From NCBI GenBank assembly GCA_023426245.1, contig JAFABB010000008.1, positions 1 through 64,000 on the forward strand: a DNA stretch of 64,000 nt. The letters are read 5' to 3'. The notes under the pieces are model-generated. The model made no database searches. It saw only the letters and a list, made by a program, of their open reading frames with translations, and was not told the origin of the DNA. Shown here in pieces: positions 1 through 7,988 of the stretch. Origin of the DNA: Bacillota bacterium (GTDB lineage: Bacteria; Bacillota; UBA4882; UBA8346). Made by a program: the position numbers and the translations under genes. The first letter of the stretch is position 1; the number at the start of each line of letters is the position of its first letter.

Positions 1-2683
1 CCAGTCCGCCATGGGTGAAGATGCCCGATACCGGCGAAAGGGTGGCCAAGACTGTGAAAGTGTTGGTACCGCTATCTTGGGCGCCGTATTCCAGGCTATA
101 TTGATTGGCTCCGCTGGCAACGGTATCGCTAACTTGCCAGCTGAGAAAGAATTGTTGCAACGAGGCATCGTACCCGCCGTCCAGGTTTTGCAGACTGCCC
201 AGGGCGGCTTTGGTGTATGCGGTGTAGGTAATGGGCGCTGATTGGTTGCCGGCTTTATCGACGGAAGTAATGGTTATGCTTACCGGTTGATTGGGGCCGT
301 AACCGGTTACGGGAACCGTCAGGGTTCCGGTGGCGAGCGTGCCGTCACTCACCGGGGCAACCGTATAGCTCTTGACGGCGCCGTCGGGCAGGGTATATGC
401 GCCTTGATATCCTGCTACGTCACCACTGGTATTATCGGCTTGCCAGCCAAAGGTGATCTGTCCGGCCGTGGTGGTATGGCTAAGCTGGCTCTGGTCCGGA
501 GCCGGCGGGAGTGTGGTGTCCAGCAAGACTTGGTAAGTGACTACTGTGCTGTTGCCGGCGTTGTCGACTACTTCCATGGTGACGGTGCGGATGCTGTCGC
601 CGCCGTCCTCCAGTTCCCAGTCGATGGAAGAAGGGATATCGGCCAAGGCTTTATAGACGGCATTGGCCGGTCTGGTGGTCAAGCTTCCGTTCCAGAGATA
701 GATGCCTTGGATGCCGGAACCGCCGGGGTTGTCATTCAGGGTGATACCGCTGATTCGGATATTTCGGCTATTGGTCGGGTTATTGCCGGCGTCCAAGATT
801 TTTCCGGTCTTTGATTGAATCGTGAAATTGTTGGAACTTACGCTGCTTGGCGGTGCGGTCAGATCGACCATTAAAGTCTTCTTGGCTGTCGTCTGCCTGG
901 TGTAACTGTTGTCCGATAATTCTGCACCATTTACAAACTCTGCGGTTTCCAGCTGATAATACCATATTCCTTCCGATAAGCTGACGATGACCGGTCCGCT
1001 GGATAGTGCATCATCGCTTGGAAAATATATCGTTTTGGAACCATCTTTGGTTTGGCATTTGACTCTGAATTTTAACTGATCGCCTTCACTGTCTTGGGTT
1101 GAAGATAGATTGAACCCATAAGTAGGTTGATTAATGGCCAGGTTATCGGCAATAGTTTGTCCCTTTGTGTCTATGGCTGTGACTATGGATGCGATATTCG
1201 GCATGGTGACGGTTTCAGCATAGGTCGTACTGGAAATAGCGCCGATCTCACTTTCGGTATAGATGGAGTATATGTATTGACCGTGTTTTTCCAAATTGGT
1301 CATATCCGTATAGGTGAATCCGAGAGCGGAAAGTTGCGTTTTGGATAAAGATGCAATAGGAGTCGCTGTGCTTTCAGATGCTTTTCTGCGGGCAATGACA
1401 TATTGATCGGCATTGACGTCTTGAACGGGCAAAGCTACGGAATATGTCGGTCGGCCGTTTTCGATTGTAGCACGGGGCGTGATCGTGCCGAAGCTGGTGG
1501 GAGGATAGTATAGGACTATACTGCTGGTTTTAGTCCAGGAGCTAGTATTACCGACTATGTCGACAGCCCGGACGTAGGCATAATAGGGCGTGGATGAACC
1601 GGCAACGTCTGAAAAAGTGCATTGATTTGCCGTAACGGATGAAATTTCGCTATCATAAGGCTGATCGCTGTTTTGAGATAAGGCAGCTTCGTAATGGTCG
1701 ATTCCGGAAACGTCGGTTACGGTATTCCAATTGAACGCTACATCATAATGGAAGGTACCGTCGGATTGTTGTTTGAGGTTTGCTATAATCGGTTTTGCAG
1801 ACAAAGTGGGATGATTAATGGCATAATCCACTACCACGTTGATTGGATCGCTTAAAGAGCTGGCATAGCCTTCATAGTCGATAGCGTTTACTTGGATGTT
1901 ATATGTTCCTTCTTCCGTCAAAGTATAGTTATTATTATTCGGATTGGTCGTATCTGAACTGAGTTGAGTTACCATGCTTCCATTATTGTATAAATTATAC
2001 GTTTTGATTCCACTCGACGGCGTACCCGGATCACCGGGGTCATTCCATTGGATGACCGTTGGCTTCATGCTGGAATAATATACCCCGTTTATAACTTTTA
2101 CTTGAGAATTGCCTGTAGCGTTGTTAAAATTAAGGAATGGTATGTTCGGAGCGGTTTGATCGATTTGATAGGTGATAGTGGCAGAACTAGTACACCCTAA
2201 AAGTGCAGTACCGGGAGTATCTGGATTACCAAAAAACCAACCACCCGTGTATAAACAACAACGAACATACTGGTTCGTCTGAAGTGAAATAGTTCCCGAA
2301 GAATCATTTGACCTTTTTATACTATTAACAGCAACCCCATCCGGAGAATAGACTATAATTTCAAAAAATGGCGCAGAGACAATTTCACCAAATATTACTC
2401 CACGAACGTATGTATAGGAAATAGTGATTGGATATGGCTTAGGTCCTATAGAACTAGGAAAAGTATAGCTTTTACGATCACCAATATCCGGACACGGATA
2501 GCTTCTTGGAGTGTTGGTGGTAGGTAAATTGAAATAAAAATAATCATACCTATTAAAACTGTTATCATTATAATAATGATAAGATACAACTCCCGCGCTC
2601 ACTGGCATATTAGTACACAATAACGATAGCCCTAATATGCAAAACCATAGCAATATCCTCTTTATCATTGATACTCTTGTCAT
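1..2683 (-). CDS. Large secreted multidomain protein with Fn3/Ig-like repeats (C-terminus beyond window)
   Basis: A single open frame runs without a stop from the ATG at 2683 to the left edge (894 codons seen), so the gene is cut by the window. The N-terminus is a signal peptide: MTRVSMIKRILLWFC, a hydrophobic stretch and a likely VSAG cleavage site near residue 31. A second in-frame ATG at 2668 is an alternative start; neither has a strong ribosome binding site. The mature protein is rich in Thr, Ser, Asn and Tyr, with recurring units containing phrases such as SGIKTYNLY, VSGIDHYEAAL, WTKTSSIVLYYPP and VVDNAGNSTVV, typical of fibronectin type III or Ig-like folds in extracellular proteins of Firmicutes. 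I see no catalytic domain in the part present. Function is probably adhesion, surface scaffold or carbohydrate binding, but this is inference. The plus-strand open frames over 11-814 are antisense shadows of it. Confidence 0.85.
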   Translation of the reverse strand, partial: MTRVSMIKRILLWFCILGLSLLCTNMPVSAGVVSYHYYNDNSFNRYDYFYFNLPTTNTPRSYPCPDIGDRKSYTFPSSIGPKPYPITISYTYVRGVIFGEIVSAPFFEIIVYSPDGVAVNSIKRSNDSSGTISLQTNQYVRCCLYTGGWFFGNPDTPGTALLGCTSSATITYQIDQTAPNIPFLNFNNATGNSQVKVINGVYYSSMKPTVIQWNDPGDPGTPSSGIKTYNLYNNGSMVTQLSSDTTNPNNNNYTLTEEGTYNIQVNAIDYEGYASSLSDPINVVVDYAINHPTLSAKPIIANLKQQSDGTFHYDVAFNWNTVTDVSGIDHYEAALSQNSDQPYDSEISSVTANQCTFSDVAGSSTPYYAYVRAVDIVGNTSSWTKTSSIVLYYPPTSFGTITPRATIENGRPTYSVALPVQDVNADQYVIARRKASESTATPIASLSKTQLSALGFTYTDMTNLEKHGQYIYSIYTESEIGAISSTTYAETVTMPNIASIVTAIDTKGQTIADNLAINQPTYGFNLSSTQDSEGDQLKFRVKCQTKDGSKTIYFPSDDALSSGPVIVSLSEGIWYYQLETAEFVNGAELSDNSYTRQTTAKKTLMVDLTAPPSSVSSNNFTIQSKTGKILDAGNNPTNSRNIRISGITLNDNPGGSGIQGIYLWNGSLTTRPANAVYKALADIPSSIDWELEDGGDSIRTVTMEVVDNAGNSTVVTYQVLLDTTLPPAPDQSQLSHTTTAGQITFGWQADNTSGDVAGYQGAYTLPDGAVKSYTVAPVSDGTLATGTLTVPVTGYGPNQPVSITITSVDKAGNQSAPITYTAYTKAALGSLQNLDGGYDASLQQFFLSWQVSDTVASGANQYSLEYGAQDSGTNTFTVLATLSPVSGIFTHGGL

Positions 2684-2747
2684 CCCTAAAAACCCCACTT
2701 TCGCCGAAACAAATTAATCCTTGTCGAAAAGCGCTAATTTTTGTCGA

Positions 2748-2780
2748 ATGAAAAATTAAAACCCAGCCATTCTCTGGCTG
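2748..2780 (-). terminator. Rho-independent terminator downstream of the small hydrophobic ORF
   Basis: Read on the minus strand, CAGCCA-GAGAA-TGGCTG forms a 6-bp stem with a 5-nt loop, followed by GG and a T-rich tail (TTTTAATTTTT). It lies about 100 bases past the stop of the small ORF at 2879-2977 and separates that unit from the large surface-protein gene. Confidence 0.6.
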
Positions 2781-2878
2781 AGCTCATGATTCATAAAAAG
2801 TTCTTTTTCCAAAAAATTTTCAATTAAACACTTCCTAATACCTCTTTTTTAGTTTATTCTCCGAATTCTATAATTTTC

Positions 2879-2977
2879 CTATTGTAGAGTCAAAAAATTT
2901 ATAAAAAATTTTATTAAAACTCCAAATAAGATAATTAATAAAGTGACAATTTTCATGTATTGCGCTAATCTATTCAC
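2879..2977 (-). CDS. Small single-span hydrophobic peptide (32 aa), possible toxin-like or membrane peptide
   Basis: GTG start at 2977 with a purine-rich ribosome binding site (GAGG nine bases upstream, then GAGGGG), TAG stop at 2879. The peptide begins VNRLAQYMKIV, continues as one strongly hydrophobic segment (LLIILFGVLI, then KFFINFLTLQ) and ends without a charged tail. An internal ATG (2956) would give 25 residues. The frame sits in its own apparent transcription unit: an extended -10 box at 3123-3131, three tight hairpins in the leader and a terminator at 2748-2780. Short hydrophobic peptides behind structured leaders are typical of type I toxins, but the sequence does not match a family I recognise (not TxpA/Fst-like), and no antisense RNA was identified. 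Coding status is a moderate-confidence inference. Confidence 0.45.
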   Translation of the reverse strand: MNRLAQYMKIVTLLIILFGVLIKFFINFLTLQ

Positions 2978-3002
2978 CCCCTCACTACCTCATTCAATAA
3001 AA

Positions 3003-3131
3003 ATAACGCCCGGTTTCAAAACCGCAGCGTTATGATTTATCCTTGTTAAGATTAAATTCTCAGGAATCCTTCGTGATTCCTCGGGACTCCAAAGGAGTCC
3101 CGTATAATTTTTACCCATTACCATAATACCA
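3003..3131 (-). promoter_or_regulatory. Promoter and structured leader of the small hydrophobic ORF
   Basis: On the minus strand TGGTATTAT (3123-3131) is an extended -10 box. Downstream come three hairpins: GGGACTCC/GGAGTCCC with a 3-nt loop (3083-3101), AGGAATC/GATTCCT (3062-3081) and AACGC..CGGTTT/AAACCG..GCGTT (3005-3031), the last followed by a T-rich stretch. The first two abut each other. The last hairpin ends about 28 bases before the GTG start, so it could act as an attenuator or hide the ribosome binding site. No good -35 box is visible. Confidence 0.45.
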
Positions 3132-3423
3132 CGTTTTTTTGAAAAAAGTGTGTCGATTTTGTCCCGATAAGCCTAGAGCCCTACAAATCAACAAAAAATA
3201 ATCCCCGTCTATAATAATTCTCTGGAAACCATGACCAACATTGGGTTTAAATAAACTGATTTTTTCACCGACAATGCAAATACTTGTAGGTCAACGAAAG
3301 GGAGCCTCAAAGGTCATTGGAAAGTCCCCGAACTCAAATCACTGTTATCTCTCCCAACGACTTCAAACAAAACCCTTTTCGCTGCAAATTATTTATTCCT
3401 GTTTCTAAATAATTCTTTCCCTT
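3132..3423. other. Intergenic stretch with no recognisable feature
   Basis: AT-rich DNA between the small-ORF promoter and the 21-bp repeat island. No open frame with a ribosome binding site, no clear hairpin with a T-run and no known RNA motif was seen. Confidence 0.5.
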
Positions 3424-3790
3424 CATAAATAATTTTTTCTTTACGGAAATGATTTTTTTCTACCGGAAATAATCGATTCTATCGTCCAACGAATCCCTTC
3501 GGTCACAAAAAAAATTATTTTTACCGTCCGGAGAATCCCTACAGTTACGGAAATGATTTTTTCTCCCGCCCGAGGGATTCATCGGGTCACAAAAATGATT
3601 GATTCTGTCGCCGGATCGATTCATTGGGTCGCCAAAATGATTTTTTCCGTCACCGGATCGATTCATTGGGTCGTAAAATTGATTTTTTCCGCCATTGGAT
3701 CGATTCCTCCGGCGCCAAAAAGAATTATTTCCGTCGCAGAAGTAATTTTTTCTCCCGCTAAAAATTTTTTTCCGTGACAAAAATAATTTC
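3424..3790. repeat. Intergenic island of degenerate 21-bp tandem repeats
   Basis: About 17 units of 21 bp follow one another, each made of an A/T-rich half (such as ATGATTTTTT) and a C/G-richer half (such as CCGTCACCGGA). Alternate units are more alike, giving a 42-bp higher-order period (for example around 3595-3720). Because 21 is a multiple of three, frames stay open on both strands, yielding illusory repetitive peptides with DPMNRSGD-type units; there is no ribosome binding site or start context to suggest translation. The period equals two helical turns, so the T-tracts lie on one face of the helix. A second island of the same period is at 24497-24750. Confidence 0.75.
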
Positions 3791-3872
3791 GTTCATCACT
3801 CCCGTGGTCCCCACTCTGCTACTTTAACGGCTCTAAACTCAACCACCACCGGATAAAAAGTAACTTGTGAGC

Positions 3873-5309
3873 CTATCCTATCCCAACAAGCGAAGCAATC
3901 CCAAATAAAATGACGGTAATCCCCGCCCCTATCAATGCCGGCCTAAGCTTAAGACGGGCATAGTCCAGGACATCCAAATTCAAAATCGTACATAAGGTCA
4001 CCGTATTGTCGCTGAGCGGCGATGCGAAAGCGCCAAAGGTGCCGCTGGAAAAGACCGCTCCGATGGCCAATAGAACATTTCCCCCTGTATGTTGGGCCAA
4101 ACTCACCCCCAAAGGCATCAGCAAACCCCAGGTACCCCATGACGAACCGATAAAATAGGATAAAATTGCCCCCAAAATGAACAAGGCCGGTCCTATCAAG
4201 GTGTGGGGAATCACCCAGGCGATGTGGGATACAATATACTTCGAAAAACCCAAATCCTCCGATACGGCCGAAAGCGCCCAAATAAGGGCCAACATGATGA
4301 TGACCGAAACCAATTCATTGCCGCCTTTGACAAAATGGGTAGTCAACTTGGCCATCGAAAAGCCCTGCAATAGAAAAAAGATCAAAGAAAGGATGAAAGT
4401 GATAAAAACCGCTTCCATCATAACACCAAGGGCATCGGCTTTTAAAAAAGCTTCAAAAAATCCGGCAGCCTGCCTGTGGCCATCCCACCAACTCAAAAAC
4501 AAGGTGCTTATCAAAACGATTCCCAAAGGGATGATTAAATTCCATGGCTTTACCGGCGTATCCTTTTCAAAGGCCCGGTAACACTCTTCCAGCAACGCTT
4601 CCTCTCCTTGTTGCAAATTAGGATTTCCGCCTTCGGAACCTTGTCCGCCGGAACCGAAATCATGCCAAAAACTGTAGTAAAGGCCAACAATCAGAATAAC
4701 CCATGCAAAAAAATTAAAAGGAATGCTCTGAATATAAACCTTGTACGGCGCATCCGTCAGCCCCGCTTGTTGCAGGGCGATGCCGATTACAGATACCATA
4801 TAACCTACAAAAGCCGTGGCCACCGGGATCAATACCACCACCGGATTGGAAGTGGCCTCAATGACAAAGCCAATCTGCCGGGCTGGTATTTGAAGCCTTT
4901 GCCGTAAGACTTTCATAATGGGAGCCACAGTTACGATCCGAAAATCCGGATCGGAAAATGTTCCCAGGGTGGACAGCCATGTCAAAGCCATTGCCGCCTG
5001 TTTCGTTTGGACGACATTTCTCACCAAGTGAACAAAACCTTTGATTCCGCCGGTCATCTTGGTCAAGCTGATGATCCCGGCAAATATGTACAAAAAAATA
5101 ATAATCCGGATGTTATTCGGTTTTACCAGATTGGTAACAATGGCGGAAATCACCGTTTGAATTCCACCGAGGATATCCGGGGTATTCAGAAAACCCGCCA
5201 AAATCAATCCGGCAAAAAGTCCCGGCTGAACCTGACGGGTGATGATGGAAACCGGGATAACCAACAAAAATGGCAGAACGGAAAGCCAAGAACCCTCTAT
5301 TTTAACCAC
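3873..5309 (-). CDS. NhaC-family Na+/H+ antiporter-like membrane transporter
   Basis: 478 residues with about 11-12 hydrophobic segments and a hydrophilic loop around residues 220-255. The C-terminal half has the NhaC-type signature region: SSWGTWGLLMPLGV followed by SGTFGAFASPLSDNTV, and a GTFSDPDFRIV segment in the first half. Members of this family (PF03553) exchange Na+ for protons, or in some cases carry malate/lactate or amino acids, across the cytoplasmic membrane; the substrate here cannot be read from the sequence. It stands 89 bases downstream of prmA in the same direction and may be read with it. Start ATG at 5309. Confidence 0.8.
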   Translation of the reverse strand: MVKIEGSWLSVLPFLLVIPVSIITRQVQPGLFAGLILAGFLNTPDILGGIQTVISAIVTNLVKPNNIRIIIFLYIFAGIISLTKMTGGIKGFVHLVRNVVQTKQAAMALTWLSTLGTFSDPDFRIVTVAPIMKVLRQRLQIPARQIGFVIEATSNPVVVLIPVATAFVGYMVSVIGIALQQAGLTDAPYKVYIQSIPFNFFAWVILIVGLYYSFWHDFGSGGQGSEGGNPNLQQGEEALLEECYRAFEKDTPVKPWNLIIPLGIVLISTLFLSWWDGHRQAAGFFEAFLKADALGVMMEAVFITFILSLIFFLLQGFSMAKLTTHFVKGGNELVSVIIMLALIWALSAVSEDLGFSKYIVSHIAWVIPHTLIGPALFILGAILSYFIGSSWGTWGLLMPLGVSLAQHTGGNVLLAIGAVFSSGTFGAFASPLSDNTVTLCTILNLDVLDYARLKLRPALIGAGITVILFGIASLVGIG

Positions 5310-5398
5310 CTGCTTTGGATGAAAATCGCTATATTTTCCCCCAAAGCCGTAGGGAATTATGTTTTACTCCATTCAAATCTTTCATCCATCACGCGCGT

Positions 5399-6340
5399 TC
5401 ACCCGGCTAATCCGCTCCGGGCCGCAATCAACCCGACCCAGCCATCCTCGGTGATATATTTTTTCAAGAAGAAACCATGCTGCTCCAAAGCTGACTTTAC
5501 TTCCGGGAACCGCTCTTCGATGATTCCGGAGGCGAGAAACAGGCCGCTTTGCTCCAAAACCTTCGGGAGGCTGGGGATAACTTCCAAAATCGCATTGGTG
5601 ATGATATTGGCGACCACCAAATTGAATTGAACCGGCAAAGGCCGTTCCAGCAAGTCGCTCTGATAGACCTGGATTTGTTCCTCCACTTGATTGCGAAGGA
5701 AATTCTCTTTGGCAACCCGCACCGCCAGAGGATCGATGTCGGTGGCCACAACTTGGGAGGCTCCCAATTTAGCGGCCGCCAGCGCTAAAATGCCGGAACC
5801 CGTCCCCAGATCAAGCAATCGGGTCCCGCCGTTGACAACTTCCGGAAGTAGGGTCAGACAAAGCCGGGTGGTCGGATGAGTGCCGGTCCCAAAAGCCATG
5901 CCGGGATCAAGCTCGATCACCAACTCGCCCAGAACAGCCGTGTATTCTTCCCAGCTTGGCTTAATGACGATTTTTCCGATATGTTCCGGCTTAAAATAGG
6001 ACTTCCATGCTTCGGCCCAGTCTTCTTCCTGGACTTGCCTTAACTCAAAAACCGGCGGATGTCCCAAGATTATCGCAATTTTTTCCTTAAGCCGTTCGAT
6101 CCGTTGACCAAGCCTGTCGTCAACCGGATAATATACCCGCAACCCAAAATGATCCGGGATGGTTTGATCCAATTCTTTCCCAAAGTATTCATCATCCTGC
6201 AAGACTACTTTCTGCCGTATCTGCGGGTCATCGTACACCACGCCGCCCGCTCCTTCTTCCTGAAAAACCTCGGCGATGATTTCCCCATATTCTACGGGAA
6301 CTTCCACCTTAATCTCACTCCAAAACGATCCGCTGCTCAA
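5399..6340 (-). CDS. prmA: Ribosomal protein L11 methyltransferase
   Basis: 313 residues, the usual length for PrmA. It trimethylates ribosomal protein L11 using S-adenosylmethionine. The C-terminal half is a class I methyltransferase fold with LLDLGTGSGILALAAAKLGA (SAM motif I, around residue 180), ATDIDPLAV and the NPPY-like catalytic variant VVANIITNAI. DPGMAFGTGTHPTTRLCL just before is the L11 MTase hallmark. The start is TTG at 6340 with AAGGAG eight bases upstream. It follows dnaJ, as in many Firmicutes, but a terminator at 6382-6415 lies between them, so readthrough is partial at best. Confidence 0.95.
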   Translation of the reverse strand: MSSGSFWSEIKVEVPVEYGEIIAEVFQEEGAGGVVYDDPQIRQKVVLQDDEYFGKELDQTIPDHFGLRVYYPVDDRLGQRIERLKEKIAIILGHPPVFELRQVQEEDWAEAWKSYFKPEHIGKIVIKPSWEEYTAVLGELVIELDPGMAFGTGTHPTTRLCLTLLPEVVNGGTRLLDLGTGSGILALAAAKLGASQVVATDIDPLAVRVAKENFLRNQVEEQIQVYQSDLLERPLPVQFNLVVANIITNAILEVIPSLPKVLEQSGLFLASGIIEERFPEVKSALEQHGFFLKKYITEDGWVGLIAARSGLAG

Positions 6341-6381
6341 AGAGTATCTCCTTTCGAAAATGAAAAATAAAAACGATGATT

Positions 6382-6415
6382 AAAAAAGGGAACCCCATGC
6401 ATGCAAAAGGCTCCC
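6382..6415 (-). terminator. Terminator after dnaJ
   Basis: On the minus strand GGGAGCC and GGTTCCC pair (one G-U) around a loop of 14 bases, followed directly by TTTTTT. It closes the hrcA-to-dnaJ operon. Confidence 0.65.
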
Positions 6416-6473
6416 CGTGAACTGATTGACAATGAATTGATTCTATAAAAGCAAAATGATACGAAAATAGCGG

Positions 6474-7607
6474 TCACTTTCCAAATGCATCCTTCACTTT
6501 ACCCATAAATCCCTTATCTTCTTCAATCTCTTCCCCGAAAGAAAGGGCAAGTTTCTGCAAAAGCTCCCTCTGCTCACTGTTGATACGGGACGGAATCGTC
6601 ACCTTGACCCTTACATGATGGTCGCCCCGGCCGTGTCCGCGCAAGGATGTAATACCATGGCCGCGCATTCTAAAGCTGGTGCCATGTTGGGTTCCCTCGG
6701 GGATCCTTAACTCGACTTTACCGTCTAAAGTGTCTATCAGGACGGTAGTCCCCAAAGTTGCCTGAGTCATGCTGATTTTAATTTCACTGATGACGTCGTT
6801 TCCTTGTCTTTCAAACTTGGCATGGGGCTTGACATAAATATAAATATACAAATCCCCGGATTGGCCGCCCCGGGTCCCGGCTTCCCCTTCTCCTGCAATC
6901 CGCAGTCTGGAACCGCTCTCGACCCCGCCGGGAATTTTAACATCGATTTTGCGGGTCTTGCGAACCCGGCCCGTTCCACTACATTCGGGGCAGGGTGTTT
7001 CAATGGTCTTGCCGGCCCCTTGACATTTGTCGCAGGTCCGTACGTTTACAAATCTTCCAAAAGCCGTACTTTGGGTGACCTGGACCTGGCCCGATCCATT
7101 ACAGGCCGGACAGGTTTTGATTGGAGTTCCGGGTTTGGCGCAGTTTCCTTTGCAGGTCGGACATACTTCAGTCCGGGGTATATCCACAGTGGCGTCTTTG
7201 CCGAATGCCGCTTCCTCAAAAGAAATCTCCATATCATACCGTAAGTCGTTACCTCGTTGAGGGCCATTCTTGCGTCGTCCCGAATTCCCTCCGCCGCCGA
7301 AAAACATGTCAAAAATATCTCCGAAACCTTCAAACCCGAAATCACCGTTAAAGCCACCGCCGCCGGCTCCAAAATTGGGGTCGCTGGCCGCGTGGCCGAA
7401 TTGATCATAAGCGGCTCTTTTCTGGGGATCACTCAATATGCCATAGGCTTCATTGATCTCTTTAAATTTGGCCTCTGCTTCTTTAGGATTGTCTTTATTT
7501 ACATCCGGGTGATATTGACGGGCCAGCTTCCGGTAAGCTTTTTTTAGTTCTTCATCGGTTGCGCCCTTCGCTACCCCCAGCACCTCATAATAATCACGTT
7601 TTGCCAT
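6474..7607 (-). CDS. dnaJ: Chaperone protein DnaJ (Hsp40)
   Basis: Type I J-protein, 377 residues. J domain at the N-terminus with HPD in RQYHPDVNKDNP; Gly/Phe-rich linker (residues about 75-120); four zinc-finger repeats CPTCKGNC, CPACNGSG, CDKCQGAG and CPECSGTG; C-terminal substrate-binding domains. The first repeat is CxxCxGxC rather than the usual CxxCxGxG. It delivers clients to DnaK and stimulates its ATPase. The ATG at 7607 is chosen because GAAAGGA lies nine bases upstream; an in-frame TTG at 7625 would overlap that site. Last gene of the CIRCE-controlled operon, but separated from dnaK by 381 bases that hold a MITE-like element and a palindrome. Confidence 0.96.
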   Translation of the reverse strand: MAKRDYYEVLGVAKGATDEELKKAYRKLARQYHPDVNKDNPKEAEAKFKEINEAYGILSDPQKRAAYDQFGHAASDPNFGAGGGGFNGDFGFEGFGDIFDMFFGGGGNSGRRKNGPQRGNDLRYDMEISFEEAAFGKDATVDIPRTEVCPTCKGNCAKPGTPIKTCPACNGSGQVQVTQSTAFGRFVNVRTCDKCQGAGKTIETPCPECSGTGRVRKTRKIDVKIPGGVESGSRLRIAGEGEAGTRGGQSGDLYIYIYVKPHAKFERQGNDVISEIKISMTQATLGTTVLIDTLDGKVELRIPEGTQHGTSFRMRGHGITSLRGHGRGDHHVRVKVTIPSRINSEQRELLQKLALSFGEEIEEDKGFMGKVKDAFGK

Positions 7608-7716
7608 GTAAGCATTTCCTTTCAATTAACAATCATTCGAACTGACAGTCAACCATTGACAATGAAAATAATGTTTCAAAAAAGTCGAATCAGAAATAAT
7701 TTTAGCCTAAAACCCC

Positions 7717-7835
7717 GAGGCTGTCTAAAAAGCAATTCAAAATCAATAAGAAATACAATATATAGCTTCATCGAATAGCTTGATTTCAATATATTGTATT
7801 TCTTTATCGCTAAAATCTACTTTTGGGACAGCCCC
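7717..7835. mobile_element. MITE-like inverted-repeat element between dnaK and dnaJ
   Basis: About 119 bp with near-matching ends: GAGGCTGTCTAAAAAG on the left and the inverse of GGGGCTGTCCCAAAAG on the right. Inside, AGAAATACAATATAT is mirrored by its complement around 7786-7804, so the whole element can fold into one long hairpin. It carries no gene. The ends resemble terminal repeats of transposases with GGGGCTGTC termini, but the parent element is not in this window. A related element is at 48779-48893, and a short hairpin with the same terminal sequence is at 43569-43601. Confidence 0.6.
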
Positions 7836-7845
7836 ACAATGGAAT

Positions 7846-7869
7846 TCAATCCCGGCTAGCCGGGATTGA
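7846..7869. repeat. Perfect 24-bp palindrome in the dnaK-dnaJ gap
   Basis: TCAATCCCGGCT is followed immediately by its exact reverse complement, centred on CTAG. It could be an operator, a processing or stability hairpin in the dnaK-dnaJ mRNA, or a mobile-element scar; no T-run follows, so it is not a typical terminator. Confidence 0.6.
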
Positions 7870-7988
7870 TAACTACTCCATTATCGATCAGCGAATCCTC
7901 ATTGTCAATTGTTAAATAATTCGCTCAGGCCGAAACTGCGTTTCAAACCTCGATAGAACTGTCAATATTCCGTTGTCAATTTAATCGC

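Noticed and set aside
11..814. Plus-strand glycine-rich open frames
   Set aside because: They are antisense to the continuous minus-strand surface-protein frame that explains the region.
3003..3101. Known riboswitch (T-box, SAM or similar) in the small-ORF leader
   Set aside because: Only simple hairpins are present; none of the conserved cores of these classes is visible.
3460..3780. Open frames on both strands with 14-residue repeats (DPMNRSGD type)
   Set aside because: Same artefact of a 21-bp period; no start context.
3424..3790. CRISPR-like array
   Set aside because: Units are contiguous with no unique spacers and there are no cas genes.
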